Notes: generated by a model from the letters alone, not told the origin. A DNA stretch of 64,000 nt from Bacteroidota bacterium (GCA_027484685.1 JAIXSO010000049.1:1-64000), one strand, 5' to 3'. Shown: positions 45,940 through 54,454, counted from the stretch's first letter. Numbers and translations: made by a program.

Positions 45940-45947
45940 TATATTTG
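45940..45947 (+). promoter_or_regulatory. Candidate -7 box for the cytochrome c gene
   Basis: TATATTTG is an exact TAnnTTTG match 23 bases upstream of the cytochrome c start codon at 45971. A -33 TTG is not evident, so the call is moderate. Confidence 0.5.
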
Positions 45948-45970
45948 TGGGGTAATTAAAATTAATACAA

Positions 45971-46399
45971 ATGAAAAAAATAACGATAATACTAGCATTT
46001 GCTGCCATTTTTGTTGGAGCATGTTCATCAGGAAGTAATGAAAACAGTTCTTCGTCAAGCAATACACAAAGTACTACTAAAGAGCATCCAAGCACTGCAC
46101 CTACCACTAGCGAAGCCACCGTTAGCTCTGATATGATTCAAGTTCCGGCAGACATTAATGAATTACTTAATAAAAATACTTGTTTAAGTTGTCACGATGC
46201 TAATGATAAAGTGGTAGGGCCTCCATACAAAGAAATAGCAAAACGTAACTACACTGCCAAAGAAATTGTGGAACTAATTTACAAACCAAAACCTAGCAAC
46301 TGGCCTGATTACCCATCGCCAATGATTGGTTTACCTAATGTACCTAAAGACGAAGCTTTAAAAATAGCGGAGTGGATAGTTTCATTAAACAAAAAATAA
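45971..46399 (+). CDS. Class I cytochrome c lipoprotein
   Basis: A 142-residue lipoprotein (lipobox FVGACSSGS, Cys18) with a long Ser/Thr-rich linker and one cytochrome c domain. The heme site is CLSCH (72-76) and the likely Met axial ligand is in SPMIGLPNVP. The C-terminal EALKIAEWIVSL is typical. It probably carries electrons in the periplasm, attached to the membrane by its lipid. It stands alone with its own terminator. No oxidase or reductase gene is adjacent. Confidence 0.92.
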   Translation: MKKITIILAFAAIFVGACSSGSNENSSSSSNTQSTTKEHPSTAPTTSEATVSSDMIQVPADINELLNKNTCLSCHDANDKVVGPPYKEIAKRNYTAKEIVELIYKPKPSNWPDYPSPMIGLPNVPKDEALKIAEWIVSLNKK

Positions 46400-46410
46400 T
46401 TATTATTTTG

Positions 46411-46442
46411 AAAAGCAGCTGATAAATTCAACTGCTTTTTTT
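46411..46442 (+). terminator. Terminator after the cytochrome c gene
   Basis: AAAAGCAG (46411-46418) pairs with CTGCTTTT (46432-46439), extended by TGA/TCA after one mismatch, and is followed by further T residues. Confidence 0.85.
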
Positions 46443-46501
46443 ATTTGGAAAAGCAATTACATTAAATTTTATTTTTCATAAAATAATTGCATCATTGTTT
46501 T

Positions 46502-47398
46502 ATGGAACAAAATAAAAGCATCTTATTTTTAATCAATCCTTTTTCGGGTAATGGAAACGGTTTAAAAACTGCCCAAATTGCTGTAAAAGAGGCTAAAAAT
46601 AAAGGTTATAAAACCATTGAGTTTGTTAGCAAATATGCTGGTCACTTAAGTGAATTTACCCAACTTTTTTCTGTAAACGAAATTGCTAAAATAGCAGTAA
46701 TTGGTGGTGATGGAAGCATGCACGAAGTAGTGAATGCCGCTGCCAATAATCCTATATGGTTGCAAGTGCCTTATGTATTATTTCCAAGCGGAACTGGCAA
46801 TGCATTTACTTACGATTTAAATTGTTTAACCACAACTCAAGCCATCAATTTACTGCTAAATGGAACCGAAACTTTAATTGATTTAGCCGAAGTAAAAAAC
46901 CACCAAGGCAGCATTTGGTCGTTTAATATTATTGGCTGTGGTTTAGTGGCTGATATTAACCTTTCGGCCGAAAAAATGCGCTTATTCAAATCGGCTAGGT
47001 ACAATATTGCTTCGCTACTTAATATTGTAAAAAACCCAACTATTAAAGCTAAAGTTACGGTTAATGATCAAGTTATTGATAGCGATTTTTGTTTTTTATT
47101 GGCTTGTAACACACGTTATACAGGCAAGGCCATGAAAATGGCGCCATTAGCAAAACTAAACGATGGTTTAGTTGATTTTTTAATCGTAGAAAAAACATCT
47201 AGATTTAAGTTACTTAATTTGTTTCCAAAAGTATTTAGTGGTAAACATTTGGAAGCACCCATTTTAAAATATATTCAAACCAACTATATTAAAATAGAAA
47301 CGCAACATGCTGGTTTGGTTAATATTGATGGGGAAATAAAAGGCAATACCCCAATGGAAATAATTATCCATAAGCAAAAGTTAAAGATTTTAAGTTAA
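46502..47398 (+). CDS. Diacylglycerol kinase-family lipid kinase
   Basis: The ATG at 46502 gives 298 residues; a TTG at 46487 is rejected. The catalytic domain has INPFSGNGNG, the nucleotide loop GGDGSMHEVVNA and FPSGTGNAF, all typical of the DagK/YegS/sphingosine-kinase group. The C-terminal half is beta-rich (VNIDGEIKGNTP). It phosphorylates a lipid alcohol such as diacylglycerol at the inner face of the membrane. It stands alone upstream of hisS. Confidence 0.94.
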   Translation: MEQNKSILFLINPFSGNGNGLKTAQIAVKEAKNKGYKTIEFVSKYAGHLSEFTQLFSVNEIAKIAVIGGDGSMHEVVNAAANNPIWLQVPYVLFPSGTGNAFTYDLNCLTTTQAINLLLNGTETLIDLAEVKNHQGSIWSFNIIGCGLVADINLSAEKMRLFKSARYNIASLLNIVKNPTIKAKVTVNDQVIDSDFCFLLACNTRYTGKAMKMAPLAKLNDGLVDFLIVEKTSRFKLLNLFPKVFSGKHLEAPILKYIQTNYIKIETQHAGLVNIDGEIKGNTPMEIIIHKQKLKILS

Positions 47399-47504
47399 CT
47401 AAATCCTTAATAACAGCTATTTTAAGTTAAAAACTATCATTTTATTCACTTAAAGCAAAGTTTGCAAACATGCACTTTGTGGTATTACTTTGCAGCCTTA
47501 AATT

Positions 47505-48890
47505 ATGGCAAAAGAAAAACCAAGCATTCCTAAAGGTACCCGCGATTTTGGGCCACAAGAAGTAGCTAAACGAAAATATATTTTAAATACCATTGAAAAA
47601 GTTTTTATAAAATATGGCTTTATGCCTATAGAAACGCCCACCATGGAAAACCTAAGCACACTTACCGGCAAGTATGGCGATGAAGGTGATAAGTTGTTGT
47701 TTAAAATATTGAATAGCGGTGAATATTTGAAGGAATTAACGCCTGAAATCCTATCAACTAACAACCATCAACTTTCAACTAAACTCATTTCAGAAAAAGG
47801 CCTTCGCTACGATTTAACAGTTCCTTTTGCGCGCTATGTGGTAATGAATAGAAATGAAATTACTTTTCCGTTTAAGCGTTATCAAATGCAGCCTGTATGG
47901 CGCGCTGATAAACCTCAAAAAGGGCGTTACCGTGAGTTTTGGCAATGCGATGCGGATGTGGTTGGAAGTGATAGTTTATTGCATGAATTAGATTTGATAA
48001 ACATTTATAGTGAAGTTTTTAAGGGTTTAGGTATTGATGTTGAAATTAAAATAAATAACCGTAAAGTTTTAGCTGGAATAGCCGAAGTTGTTAAAGGAAT
48101 TGAGCACTTAAACACCATTGCGGTAGCAATTGATAAACTAGATAAAATTGGCAAAGATGGGGTAAGCAAAGAATTATCAGAACTTGGTTTTTCTGATTTA
48201 GAAATTGAAAAACTTTTTGATATTATAACCATAAAAGGCAATGAATCAGAAATGCTTGAAACTTTGAAAATAAAATTACAAAGTTCACAAGAAGGTTTGA
48301 AAGGTATTGAAGAATTAGAATTTATTTTTAACCTAATCAACCAATCAATCAATGAACCTACTAACTTAAAAACCGACTTCTCACTAGCACGTGGCCTCTC
48401 CTACTACACAGGTTGTATATTTGAAGTAGCTGCGGTGAAAGGTTCATTAAGAAGCAGCATTGGCGGAGGAGGCAGATATGATAACCTTACTGGAATTTTT
48501 GGATTAGATGGTGTTTCGGGTGTTGGAATATCTTTTGGTTTGGATAGGATTTATGATGTATTAGAAGAATTGAAATTGTTCCCAGAAACATTATCTCAAG
48601 GTAGTAGCAAAGTATTAATTTGTGCAAGTAATTCTATTGAAAATATTGAGCTTGCACCTGTTTTGCAAATATTAGGCACTTTAAGAAATAACGGCATTGC
48701 ATCGGAATTATACACCGAAAAAATTAATGTTAAAAAACCTTTGGAAAAGCCTATTAAATATGCTAGCAGCAAAAAAATTCCTTACGCACTTATTTATACT
48801 GAAAACGAACCTTTAAAACTAAAAAATTTAGAAACTGGTTTCCAGGAGGAGTTGAGTATGGAGGAAATTGTAGAGAAGTTGAAAGGTTGA
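47505..48890 (+). CDS. hisS: Histidine--tRNA ligase with repeat-derived insert
   Basis: A 461-residue class II synthetase charging tRNA-His. The start PSIPKGTRDFGP, motif 2 region (RADKPQKGRYREFWQCDADV), ARGLSYYTG, GGGRYDNLTG and the C-terminal anticodon-binding domain are present. Residues 83-94 (ILSTNNHQLSTKL region) are encoded by a five-unit heptamer array at 47751-47785, placed in a loop just before SEKGLRYDLTVPF where family members vary. A one-mismatch -7 box (TTACTTTG) lies at 47485-47492. The stop codon falls in another short array (48876-48908). Confidence 0.96.
   Translation: MAKEKPSIPKGTRDFGPQEVAKRKYILNTIEKVFIKYGFMPIETPTMENLSTLTGKYGDEGDKLLFKILNSGEYLKELTPEILSTNNHQLSTKLISEKGLRYDLTVPFARYVVMNRNEITFPFKRYQMQPVWRADKPQKGRYREFWQCDADVVGSDSLLHELDLINIYSEVFKGLGIDVEIKINNRKVLAGIAEVVKGIEHLNTIAVAIDKLDKIGKDGVSKELSELGFSDLEIEKLFDIITIKGNESEMLETLKIKLQSSQEGLKGIEELEFIFNLINQSINEPTNLKTDFSLARGLSYYTGCIFEVAAVKGSLRSSIGGGGRYDNLTGIFGLDGVSGVGISFGLDRIYDVLEELKLFPETLSQGSSKVLICASNSIENIELAPVLQILGTLRNNGIASELYTEKINVKKPLEKPIKYASSKKIPYALIYTENEPLKLKNLETGFQEELSMEEIVEKLKG
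47751..47785. repeat. Heptamer array inside hisS
   Basis: Five 7-base units (CTATCAA, CTAACAA, CCATCAA, CTTTCAA, CTAAACT) encode residues 83-94 of HisS. The reverse complement shares AGTTGATGGTTG and AGTTGATAG with the array at 32081. Confidence 0.78.
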
Positions 48891-48908
48891 TAAGTTGACT
48901 AGTTAGTA
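48876..48908. repeat. Octamer array across the hisS stop codon
   Basis: The units GAAGTTGA, AAGGTTGA, TAAGTTGA and CTAGTTAG run through the last codons of hisS and its TGA stop. Confidence 0.6.
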
Positions 48909-48936
48909 AATTAATTATTATAAATTTTAAAACAAA

Positions 48937-48971
48937 CTGCTAGTTGCTAGAAGCCAGCTGCTAGTGGCCAA
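48937..48971. repeat. Heptamer array upstream of hutH
   Basis: Five 7-base units (CTGCTAG, TTGCTAG, AAGCCAG, CTGCTAG, TGGCCAA) end 9 bases before the hutH start codon. The CTGCTAG unit also occurs at 31237. Confidence 0.72.
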
Positions 48972-48980
48972 AAGAAAAAA

Positions 48981-50471
48981 ATGTACGAAATAAGCACCCA
49001 AATAAGCATTGAAGAAATTCAAGATATCATTGCAAATAACAAGCAAATCAAATTAAGCGATGATGCTAAAGCTCGCATTGTAAAATGCAGAACTTATTTA
49101 GATGAAAAATTAGCCAATAACGAAAAACCCATTTATGGGATAAACACTGGTTTTGGATCATTGCATAGCACCAAAATTAGCAACGAAAACTTAGTTCAAT
49201 TACAAGAAAATTTGTTGCTTAGTCATGCTTGCGGAACTGGCGATTTAGTGCCACACGAAATCATCAAAATTATGTTGTTGCTAAAAGTGCAATCATTGGC
49301 TTACGGCCATTCAGCAGTACAATTAGAAACTGTTGAAAGATTGATTTATTTCTTTAACAATAATATTTTACCAGTAGTTTTTGAATTAGGTTCTTTAGGC
49401 GCCAGTGGCGATTTAGCTCCATTGGCACATTTAAGTTTACCATTGATTGGTGAAGGAAATGTTTACGTTTTAGAAAGTTCGAAGTTTGAAGTTCGAAGTT
49501 CGAAGTCAATTTTGGAATCACATAAACTTAATCCAATAAAACTTAAATCGAAAGAAGGTTTAGCTTTAATCAATGGTACACAATTTATGAGTGCTTATGG
49601 TGTTTATTGCTTGATAAAAGCTAACCAACTTTTAACTAAAACCGATTTTATAGCAAGTATTTCTATTGATGCTTTTGATTGCAGATTGGAGCCTTTCCAT
49701 CATTTATTGCATGATGTTCGTCCGCATAAAGGACAAATAAATACAGCCAAAAACATATTAGCCAATTTAGCAGATTCAGAAATTGCAAAACAACCAAAAG
49801 TACAAGTGCAAGATCAATATGCATTTAGATGTATTCCACAAGTACATGGTGCAAGCAAAGACGCCATTGAACACATCAATAAAATTTTTACAACCGAAAT
49901 AAACTCAGTTACCGATAATCCAAATGTATTTGCCGATGAAGATTTAATCCTTTCTGGAGGTAACTTTCACGGACAAACTTTGGCCATTCATTTAGATTTT
50001 TTGGCCATTGCTTTGGCTGAATTAGGCAGTATTTCAGAAAGAAGAACTTATCAGTTAATATCTGGACAACGTAAATTGCCAGCGTTTTTGGTTAGCAATC
50101 CTGGTTTAAACTCAGGCTTTATGATTCCGCAATACACAGCAGCAAGTATTGTTAGTCAAAACAAACAATTGTGTACACCAGCCTCTGTTGATTCTATTGT
50201 AAGTAGTAATGGACAAGAAGACCATGTAAGTATGGGTGCAAATGCAGCTACCAAATGCTTGCGTGTAGTTAAAAATTTGGAAAGAATTGTGGCAATAGAA
50301 TTGCTGAATGCAAGCCAAGCTTTGGAATTCAGACGTCCGCTAAAAAGTGCTTCAAAAATTGAAAGGTATATAGCTGCATACCGCCAAAAAGTTCCATTTG
50401 TAACCAAGGATAGATTTTTACATGATGATATTGAAAACAGTGTGTTGTTTTTGAATGAAACGGATGTATAA
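48981..50471 (+). CDS. hutH: Histidine ammonia-lyase with repeat-derived insert
   Basis: Converts histidine to urocanate and ammonia, the first step of histidine breakdown. This 496-residue enzyme has the self-made MIO cofactor triad Ala141-Ser142-Gly143 in GSLGASGDLAPLAH, plus YGINTGFG, NGTQFMSAYG and FRCIPQVHG. Residues 165-175 (SSKFEVRSSKS) derive from a heptamer array at 49475-49507 inserted in frame in a loop after GEGNVYV. No hutU, hutI or hutG gene is adjacent. It could also belong to an aromatic ammonia-lyase branch, but His lyase is the best fit. Confidence 0.92.
   Translation: MYEISTQISIEEIQDIIANNKQIKLSDDAKARIVKCRTYLDEKLANNEKPIYGINTGFGSLHSTKISNENLVQLQENLLLSHACGTGDLVPHEIIKIMLLLKVQSLAYGHSAVQLETVERLIYFFNNNILPVVFELGSLGASGDLAPLAHLSLPLIGEGNVYVLESSKFEVRSSKSILESHKLNPIKLKSKEGLALINGTQFMSAYGVYCLIKANQLLTKTDFIASISIDAFDCRLEPFHHLLHDVRPHKGQINTAKNILANLADSEIAKQPKVQVQDQYAFRCIPQVHGASKDAIEHINKIFTTEINSVTDNPNVFADEDLILSGGNFHGQTLAIHLDFLAIALAELGSISERRTYQLISGQRKLPAFLVSNPGLNSGFMIPQYTAASIVSQNKQLCTPASVDSIVSSNGQEDHVSMGANAATKCLRVVKNLERIVAIELLNASQALEFRRPLKSASKIERYIAAYRQKVPFVTKDRFLHDDIENSVLFLNETDV
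49475..49507. repeat. Heptamer array inside hutH
   Basis: Four units (AAGTTCG, AAGTTTG, AAGTTCG, AAGTTCG) plus a partial fifth lie in the hutH coding region. The translated product is SSKFEVRSSKS, a low-complexity peptide. Confidence 0.82.
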
Positions 50472-50474
50472 ATA

Positions 50475-50498
50475 ATTGCAGGCAAGGATGCCTGCAAT
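50475..50498. repeat. Palindrome after hutH, REP-like
   Basis: ATTGCAGGCA and TGCCTGCAAT form a perfect 10-bp stem around AGGA, three bases after the hutH stop. No T-run follows, so it is more like a dispersed palindrome than a standard terminator. Confidence 0.65.
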
Positions 50499-50549
50499 GG
50501 CTTATAATAAGAGCGATTATTACGAATAGAAAAGATCGTTTTTTTTATA

Positions 50550-51071
50550 TTAATTTAGTTTTACGTAACTTTTCAAATACTTTACATAATTTAAATTCTG
50601 TTCGGTAAAGTCTGTTAAAAAATATTTGTATTCATCACAATTTGTATTATTAAACTCTTTATCATTTGGAATTATTGACTGATAAGTTAAATATGGATCA
50701 GTATAACTTCTGAATTCAACATGTATAGAGCTTGCTTTAATATTTGGTATTAAAACCATACTACCGAAGACTTTATCTCCAAAATACTTACAAGCGTTTG
50801 GAATCAAAATAGTATCAGAACAAAACTCAAAACTAATAGCAGTTAAAGTGTCAAGGTCAAAACTAAAATGATGTAATGTATCAGCTCTATTATTCTTCAA
50901 AATGCACTTTTTGTTTTTTAAAAGTTTGAACGAAAAAGGTTTATTGGAATCAATTGGATTTTCTGAATAATTTACTTTCAAACTTTTGACGAATATTAAA
51001 ATAGTTTTCTGTCCAAATACATTATTAGAAAGAACAACTAGAATCATGATTAGACAAAATTTATTATTCAT
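50550..51071 (-). CDS. Secreted protein of unknown function
   Basis: A 173-residue protein with a signal peptide (MNNKFCLIMILVVLSNNVFG). The remainder is beta-strand rich with three Cys residues (KKCILKNN, FEFCSDTI, NACKYFGD) and SSIHVEFRSYTDPYLTY. I recognise no family. It is a lone gene on the minus strand between hutH and a second PAP2 gene. Base use looks ordinary for this genome. Function cannot be assigned. Confidence 0.7.
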   Translation of the reverse strand: MNNKFCLIMILVVLSNNVFGQKTILIFVKSLKVNYSENPIDSNKPFSFKLLKNKKCILKNNRADTLHHFSFDLDTLTAISFEFCSDTILIPNACKYFGDKVFGSMVLIPNIKASSIHVEFRSYTDPYLTYQSIIPNDKEFNNTNCDEYKYFLTDFTEQNLNYVKYLKSYVKLN

Positions 51072-51246
51072 AGTCTTTATGTATTTTTTTAAAATTACAA
51101 GTTAAACGAAAAGGTTTAATTAACAGTGTATTCTAATCAAAGAAGATTCCTACGGAATGACGACAGTTGTTTCGGAAATTTCTGCGAAAATCAGCGAAAT
51201 CTGCGGGAAATATGGTTCGACAAGCTCACCATGACATAAAAAAACC

Positions 51247-51954
51247 TTAAAATTGATAAATAAATCCAGCTTGGTTGCTGCCAATAATTGGTAAAAAACC
51301 GCCTTTATTCATTTTCCATTTGTATTGGTGTGTGGCATAAACTAATTTAGTTGCAGCCATTCCAATTCCTGCGCCAACCATTACATCGGTAAACCAATGG
51401 CGGTTATTTAATATACGCATGGCACCAGCAGCGGTAGCAATGGTATAACCCGAAATATAAACAAAAGGTTTGTCCTTAAATTCCTGATGCAAAACCTCTG
51501 CTAAGGTAAATGCAAAAGCGGTATGTCCACTTGGAAACGAGTTTTCTGTGGTATTATCCGGACGCATTACTTGGGTGCTGTACTTTAAAATATTTACAAC
51601 ACCTAAACTGAGTATAACACTTTTAGCAGTAATGGCCGATTGATTGGCAAAATTACTACTGCTTTTTACTTTAAATGCATCTAAACCAAGCACAATTAAA
51701 CCAGGAGCAAATACTAAATAATCGTCTACCGAAGTATTGAAACTGGCAAAATTTTCGTTTCTAAAATCACTAACTGCTTTACTACTTGGGAAACCATTAT
51801 TATCAAAACTTGATAAACCATAAGCAATAAATACAACTGGAATAATATAACTTTTTACACCATATTTCTTGTTATAAAAAGCACTAGTATCGGCTTGCTG
51901 TGCTTGGGTTTTAAATAATAACAAACTAAATAAAACTGCTATTAAATATTTCAT
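51247..51954 (-). CDS. PAP2-family phosphatase, exported
   Basis: A 235-residue protein with a signal peptide (MKYLIAVLFSLLLFKTQAQ). The acid-phosphatase signature is complete: KYSTQVMRP, SFPSGHTAFAF and RILNNRHWFTDVMVGAG. A few hydrophobic helices remain, and the C-terminus ends in an aromatic residue. It probably removes phosphate from a lipid or sugar phosphate in the periplasm. Its start overlaps the rsmE stop by four bases (ATGA), so the two are translationally coupled although functionally unrelated. Confidence 0.9.
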   Translation of the reverse strand: MKYLIAVLFSLLLFKTQAQQADTSAFYNKKYGVKSYIIPVVFIAYGLSSFDNNGFPSSKAVSDFRNENFASFNTSVDDYLVFAPGLIVLGLDAFKVKSSSNFANQSAITAKSVILSLGVVNILKYSTQVMRPDNTTENSFPSGHTAFAFTLAEVLHQEFKDKPFVYISGYTIATAAGAMRILNNRHWFTDVMVGAGIGMAATKLVYATHQYKWKMNKGGFLPIIGSNQAGFIYQF

Positions 51955-52658
51955 TTTTGCAAGGTATTATTAACTACAGCTGTGGCGTAAATGGCAGCAG
52001 TTTCGGTACGTAAAATATTATTTCCTAACGATATGGTTTTAAAGTTTTTTGCTAAAGCCAATTGAGCTTCATGCTCAGTAAAATCGCCTTCAGGACCAAT
52101 CAAAACTAAAGTTGGTTTTTGTTTGTCAATGGCCTCATTTAGCAATATGGTGTGTTCATTACACCAAGCCATCAAACAGTTGTAATTTTTTAAATAATCG
52201 TTACTCAAAAACTGTTTAAATGTAACTATATTATTGAGTTTAGGAAGCCAATATTGTTTGCTTTGCTTAATGGCTTGAATTAAAATTTTTTCGCAACGTT
52301 CCATATTCACTTTGTTTCGTTCTGAATTTTCGGTTTCAATAAAAGTAATTTCAGTAACTCCAATTTCAGTACATTTTTCAAGCATCCAATCTATTCTATC
52401 AAAATTTTTGGTAGGCGCTATGGCTATGTGCAAACCAACCGACTTGTTTTCAAAAACCTGTATATCAACAATTTGAAGCTTGCATTTTTTTGGATTATCA
52501 TCAATAATTTTACTAGTGGCTTGATGGCCTTTGCCATCAATTAAATAAATTTCGTCACCTATTTTTTTGCGAAGCACTCTTATACAATGTTTTGATTCAT
52601 CTTCGGGAAGGTCAATAATTGCATCGTTTAATAAATTAGGAAAGTAAAAAAGTTGCAT
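51951..52658 (-). CDS. rsmE: 16S rRNA (uracil-1498-N3)-methyltransferase
   Basis: The ATG at 52658 gives 235 residues and the expected N-terminus MQLFYFPNLL; a TTG at 52670 is rejected. This SPOUT methyltransferase has the N-terminal PUA-like part (HCIRVLRKKIGDEIYLIDGKG), IAPTKNFDRIDWMLEKCTEIGV, and the knot motifs LIGPEGDFTEHE and LGNNILRTETAAI. It modifies U1498 of 16S rRNA in the small subunit using SAM. Confidence 0.95.
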   Translation of the reverse strand: MQLFYFPNLLNDAIIDLPEDESKHCIRVLRKKIGDEIYLIDGKGHQATSKIIDDNPKKCKLQIVDIQVFENKSVGLHIAIAPTKNFDRIDWMLEKCTEIGVTEITFIETENSERNKVNMERCEKILIQAIKQSKQYWLPKLNNIVTFKQFLSNDYLKNYNCLMAWCNEHTILLNEAIDKQKPTLVLIGPEGDFTEHEAQLALAKNFKTISLGNNILRTETAAIYATAVVNNTLQK

Positions 52659-52673
52659 AAATAGTTTCAAAAA

Positions 52674-52699
52674 AAAAGACGTACCAAAATACGTCTTTT
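52674..52699 (-). terminator. Terminator after the bactofilin gene
   Basis: AAAAGACGTA (52674-52683) pairs with TACGTCTTTT (52690-52699). On the minus strand the hairpin is followed by a run of T residues, so it ends transcription from the bactofilin gene before rsmE. Confidence 0.88.
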
Positions 52700-52720
52700 A
52701 GTTAAGTTTAAAATAAAAAA

Positions 52721-53134
52721 TTATTCACCTTTACTTGCACTTGGGGTTGATGGCTTTTGAGCACCATTTGATGATTTGCTGATGCCCATTTGGCTTTTGC
52801 CATTAAACTCAGCACCACTTTCAATAACCAATTTTTGTGAAGTAATATCGCCAACAACCTTGGCAGTAGCTTTAACCGATAGCAAATCGTCAATAAAAAT
52901 ATTGCCATTAACAGTTCCTTGCACATCGCAATTGGCTGCTTTTACATTTCCATCTACTTTGCTACTTGCACCTAAAACCAACTTAGTTTTTACCGTAATA
53001 TTTCCTTTTACAGAACCATCTATTCTTAAATCGCCTTCCGATGAAATATCACCAACAATGCTGGTTCCAGCATTGATAATATTAATTTCTTGGGGGTTAA
53101 ATGTTTGTTTTTTATCGCTATTAAATATTGCCAT
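52721..53134 (-). CDS. Bactofilin family cytoskeletal protein
   Basis: A 137-residue bactofilin. The central beta-helix domain (INAGTSIVGDISSEGDLRIDGSVKGNI ... VDGNVKAANCDVQGTVNGNIFI) shows the repeating hydrophobic-Gly pattern of polymer-forming bactofilins, flanked by a short N-terminal tail (AIFNSDKKQ) and a disordered C-terminal tail rich in Ser, Lys and Pro. Bactofilins form filaments at the membrane that affect cell shape. It is a single-gene unit; no peptidoglycan hydrolase partner is adjacent. Confidence 0.94.
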   Translation of the reverse strand: MAIFNSDKKQTFNPQEINIINAGTSIVGDISSEGDLRIDGSVKGNITVKTKLVLGASSKVDGNVKAANCDVQGTVNGNIFIDDLLSVKATAKVVGDITSQKLVIESGAEFNGKSQMGISKSSNGAQKPSTPSASKGE

Positions 53135-53402
53135 ATTTTTAAAGTTAAATAATGTTTATAACATCTGAATAAACAAAAGTAAGCGAATTATTTTGGTAAA
53201 CAAAAGTTTATGACATTATAATCCATTAATAAAAAAATAATATTTACCCTAATTAGCCCAAAAAGCTAAATAAATACTTAACAATAAACTTATCGAAAAA
53301 ATATTTTTTAGTACTTGAAAAAAATACAAATATTATTTTGTACCCTTGTAATAATTAAAAGCCAAAAGGCTTAAAAAACTAACAATAAAATTTTATAATT
53401 AA

Positions 53403-53708
53403 ATGAACATTTACGTTGCAAATTTAAATTACAGTGTTTCAAGTGAACAACTGCAACAATTATTCGAAGGCTTTGGTGAAGTATCGTCAGCTAAAGTTAT
53501 TTTAGACCGTGAAACAGGCCGCTCACGTGGTTTTGGTTTTGTTGAAATGCCTAATGATGCTGAAGCTAATCAAGCTATTGAAAAACTTCATCAATCAGAA
53601 CATGTAAACAAAGTATTAAATGTAACTGAAGCTCGTCCTAAAGCTGAAGGTGCTGGAAACCGTGGTTTCGGTGGAAGAAGTAACGACAGAGGACCTCGTA
53701 GATATTAA
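53403..53708 (+). CDS. RRM RNA-binding protein
   Basis: A 101-residue protein with one RNA recognition motif: RNP2 IYVANL near the start and RNP1 RSRGFGFVEM at residues 39-48, then a Gly/Arg-rich tail (GNRGFGGRSNDRGPRRY). Small RRM-Gly-rich proteins of this type are abundant and cold-inducible in cyanobacteria and Bacteroidota, binding single-stranded RNA. The upstream spacer (53135-53402) is very AT-rich with no recognisable element except a weak -7-like box. It ends before a strong terminator, forming a single-gene unit. Confidence 0.94.
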   Translation: MNIYVANLNYSVSSEQLQQLFEGFGEVSSAKVILDRETGRSRGFGFVEMPNDAEANQAIEKLHQSEHVNKVLNVTEARPKAEGAGNRGFGGRSNDRGPRRY

Positions 53709-53729
53709 TATTTACAGATATTTAAAGCT

Positions 53730-53760
53730 AAAAGCCAACCTTTAAAAGTTGGCTTTTTTT
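53730..53760 (+). terminator. Terminator after the RRM gene
   Basis: AAAAGCCAAC (53730-53739) pairs with GTTGGCTTTT (53748-53757), followed by a run of T residues. Confidence 0.9.
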
Positions 53761-53850
53761 ATGTGGTAAATTCACTGTTTTAAGTTTTAGTATATAACTT
53801 TAAACAACTCTATTTTTTACCTCAATAATTAATTGCACTTTTGCAGCCAA

Positions 53851-54453
53851 ATGGAAATAAAATCTGCTGAATTTAAAATGGCTGCCTCAAACCTTGCAGG
53901 CTGCCCAAAAGGCAACTTACCTGAGTTTGCCTTTATTGGCCGAAGTAATGTTGGAAAATCATCGTTAATAAATATGCTTGTGGAGCGCAAAGATTTAGCG
54001 CGTACATCGGCTACTCCTGGTAAAACTGTTAGTATTAATTTTTTTCTTATAAATGGCAAATGGCACTTGGTAGATTTACCTGGCTATGGTTATGCCAAAC
54101 GTAGTAAAACCTTACGCTCTCAATGGGAAACAGTATTGGTTGATTACTTAAAAAGTCGCGAAAATTTGCAATGCGTATTTGTATTGATTGATTGCCGCGT
54201 ACCACCTCAAACCAGCGATATTTCATTTATAAATATGCTTGGTCAAATGGAGGTTCCTTTTGTAATTGTATTTACCAAATTAGATAAAATAAAAGCCATT
54301 GAATCGGCTGCTAATATTGAAAAATTTAAAGAAACACTTTTGCTTGATTGGTCGCATTTACCTGAATGTTTTGAAACTTCATCGGTTAAAGAAATTGGCC
54401 GTAAAGAAATTTTAAAGTTTATTAGCAATGTAATTAATCCGCCTACAAACTAA
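53851..54453 (+). CDS. engB: Ribosome biogenesis GTP-binding protein EngB/YsxC
   Basis: The ATG at 53851 gives 200 residues; a TTG-type extension to 53833 lies over the promoter-like sequence. G1 GRSNVGKSSLI, the switch region TSATPGKT, G3 DLPGYGYAK, G4 TKLDK and G5 ETSSVKEIG are all present. The protein acts in late assembly of the large ribosomal subunit. The leader appears very short, as a CACTTTTG box ends about 8 bases before the ATG. The aroE start follows one base after its stop codon. Confidence 0.95.
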   Translation: MEIKSAEFKMAASNLAGCPKGNLPEFAFIGRSNVGKSSLINMLVERKDLARTSATPGKTVSINFFLINGKWHLVDLPGYGYAKRSKTLRSQWETVLVDYLKSRENLQCVFVLIDCRVPPQTSDISFINMLGQMEVPFVIVFTKLDKIKAIESAANIEKFKETLLLDWSHLPECFETSSVKEIGRKEILKFISNVINPPTN

Positions 54454-54454
54454 C

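Noticed and set aside
25971..49507. Tandem arrays considered as CRISPR
   Set aside because: Units are 7-9 bases without spacers, and there are no cas genes.
50475..50498. Hairpin after hutH as a rho-independent terminator
   Set aside because: The perfect stem is not followed by a T-run, so it was listed as a palindromic repeat.
51100..51240. Fragments resembling common Bacteroidota intergenic words (CCTACGGAATGAC, TTCGACAAGCTCACCATGAC)
   Set aside because: They look familiar as dispersed words, but with one copy each in this window I cannot support a repeat call.
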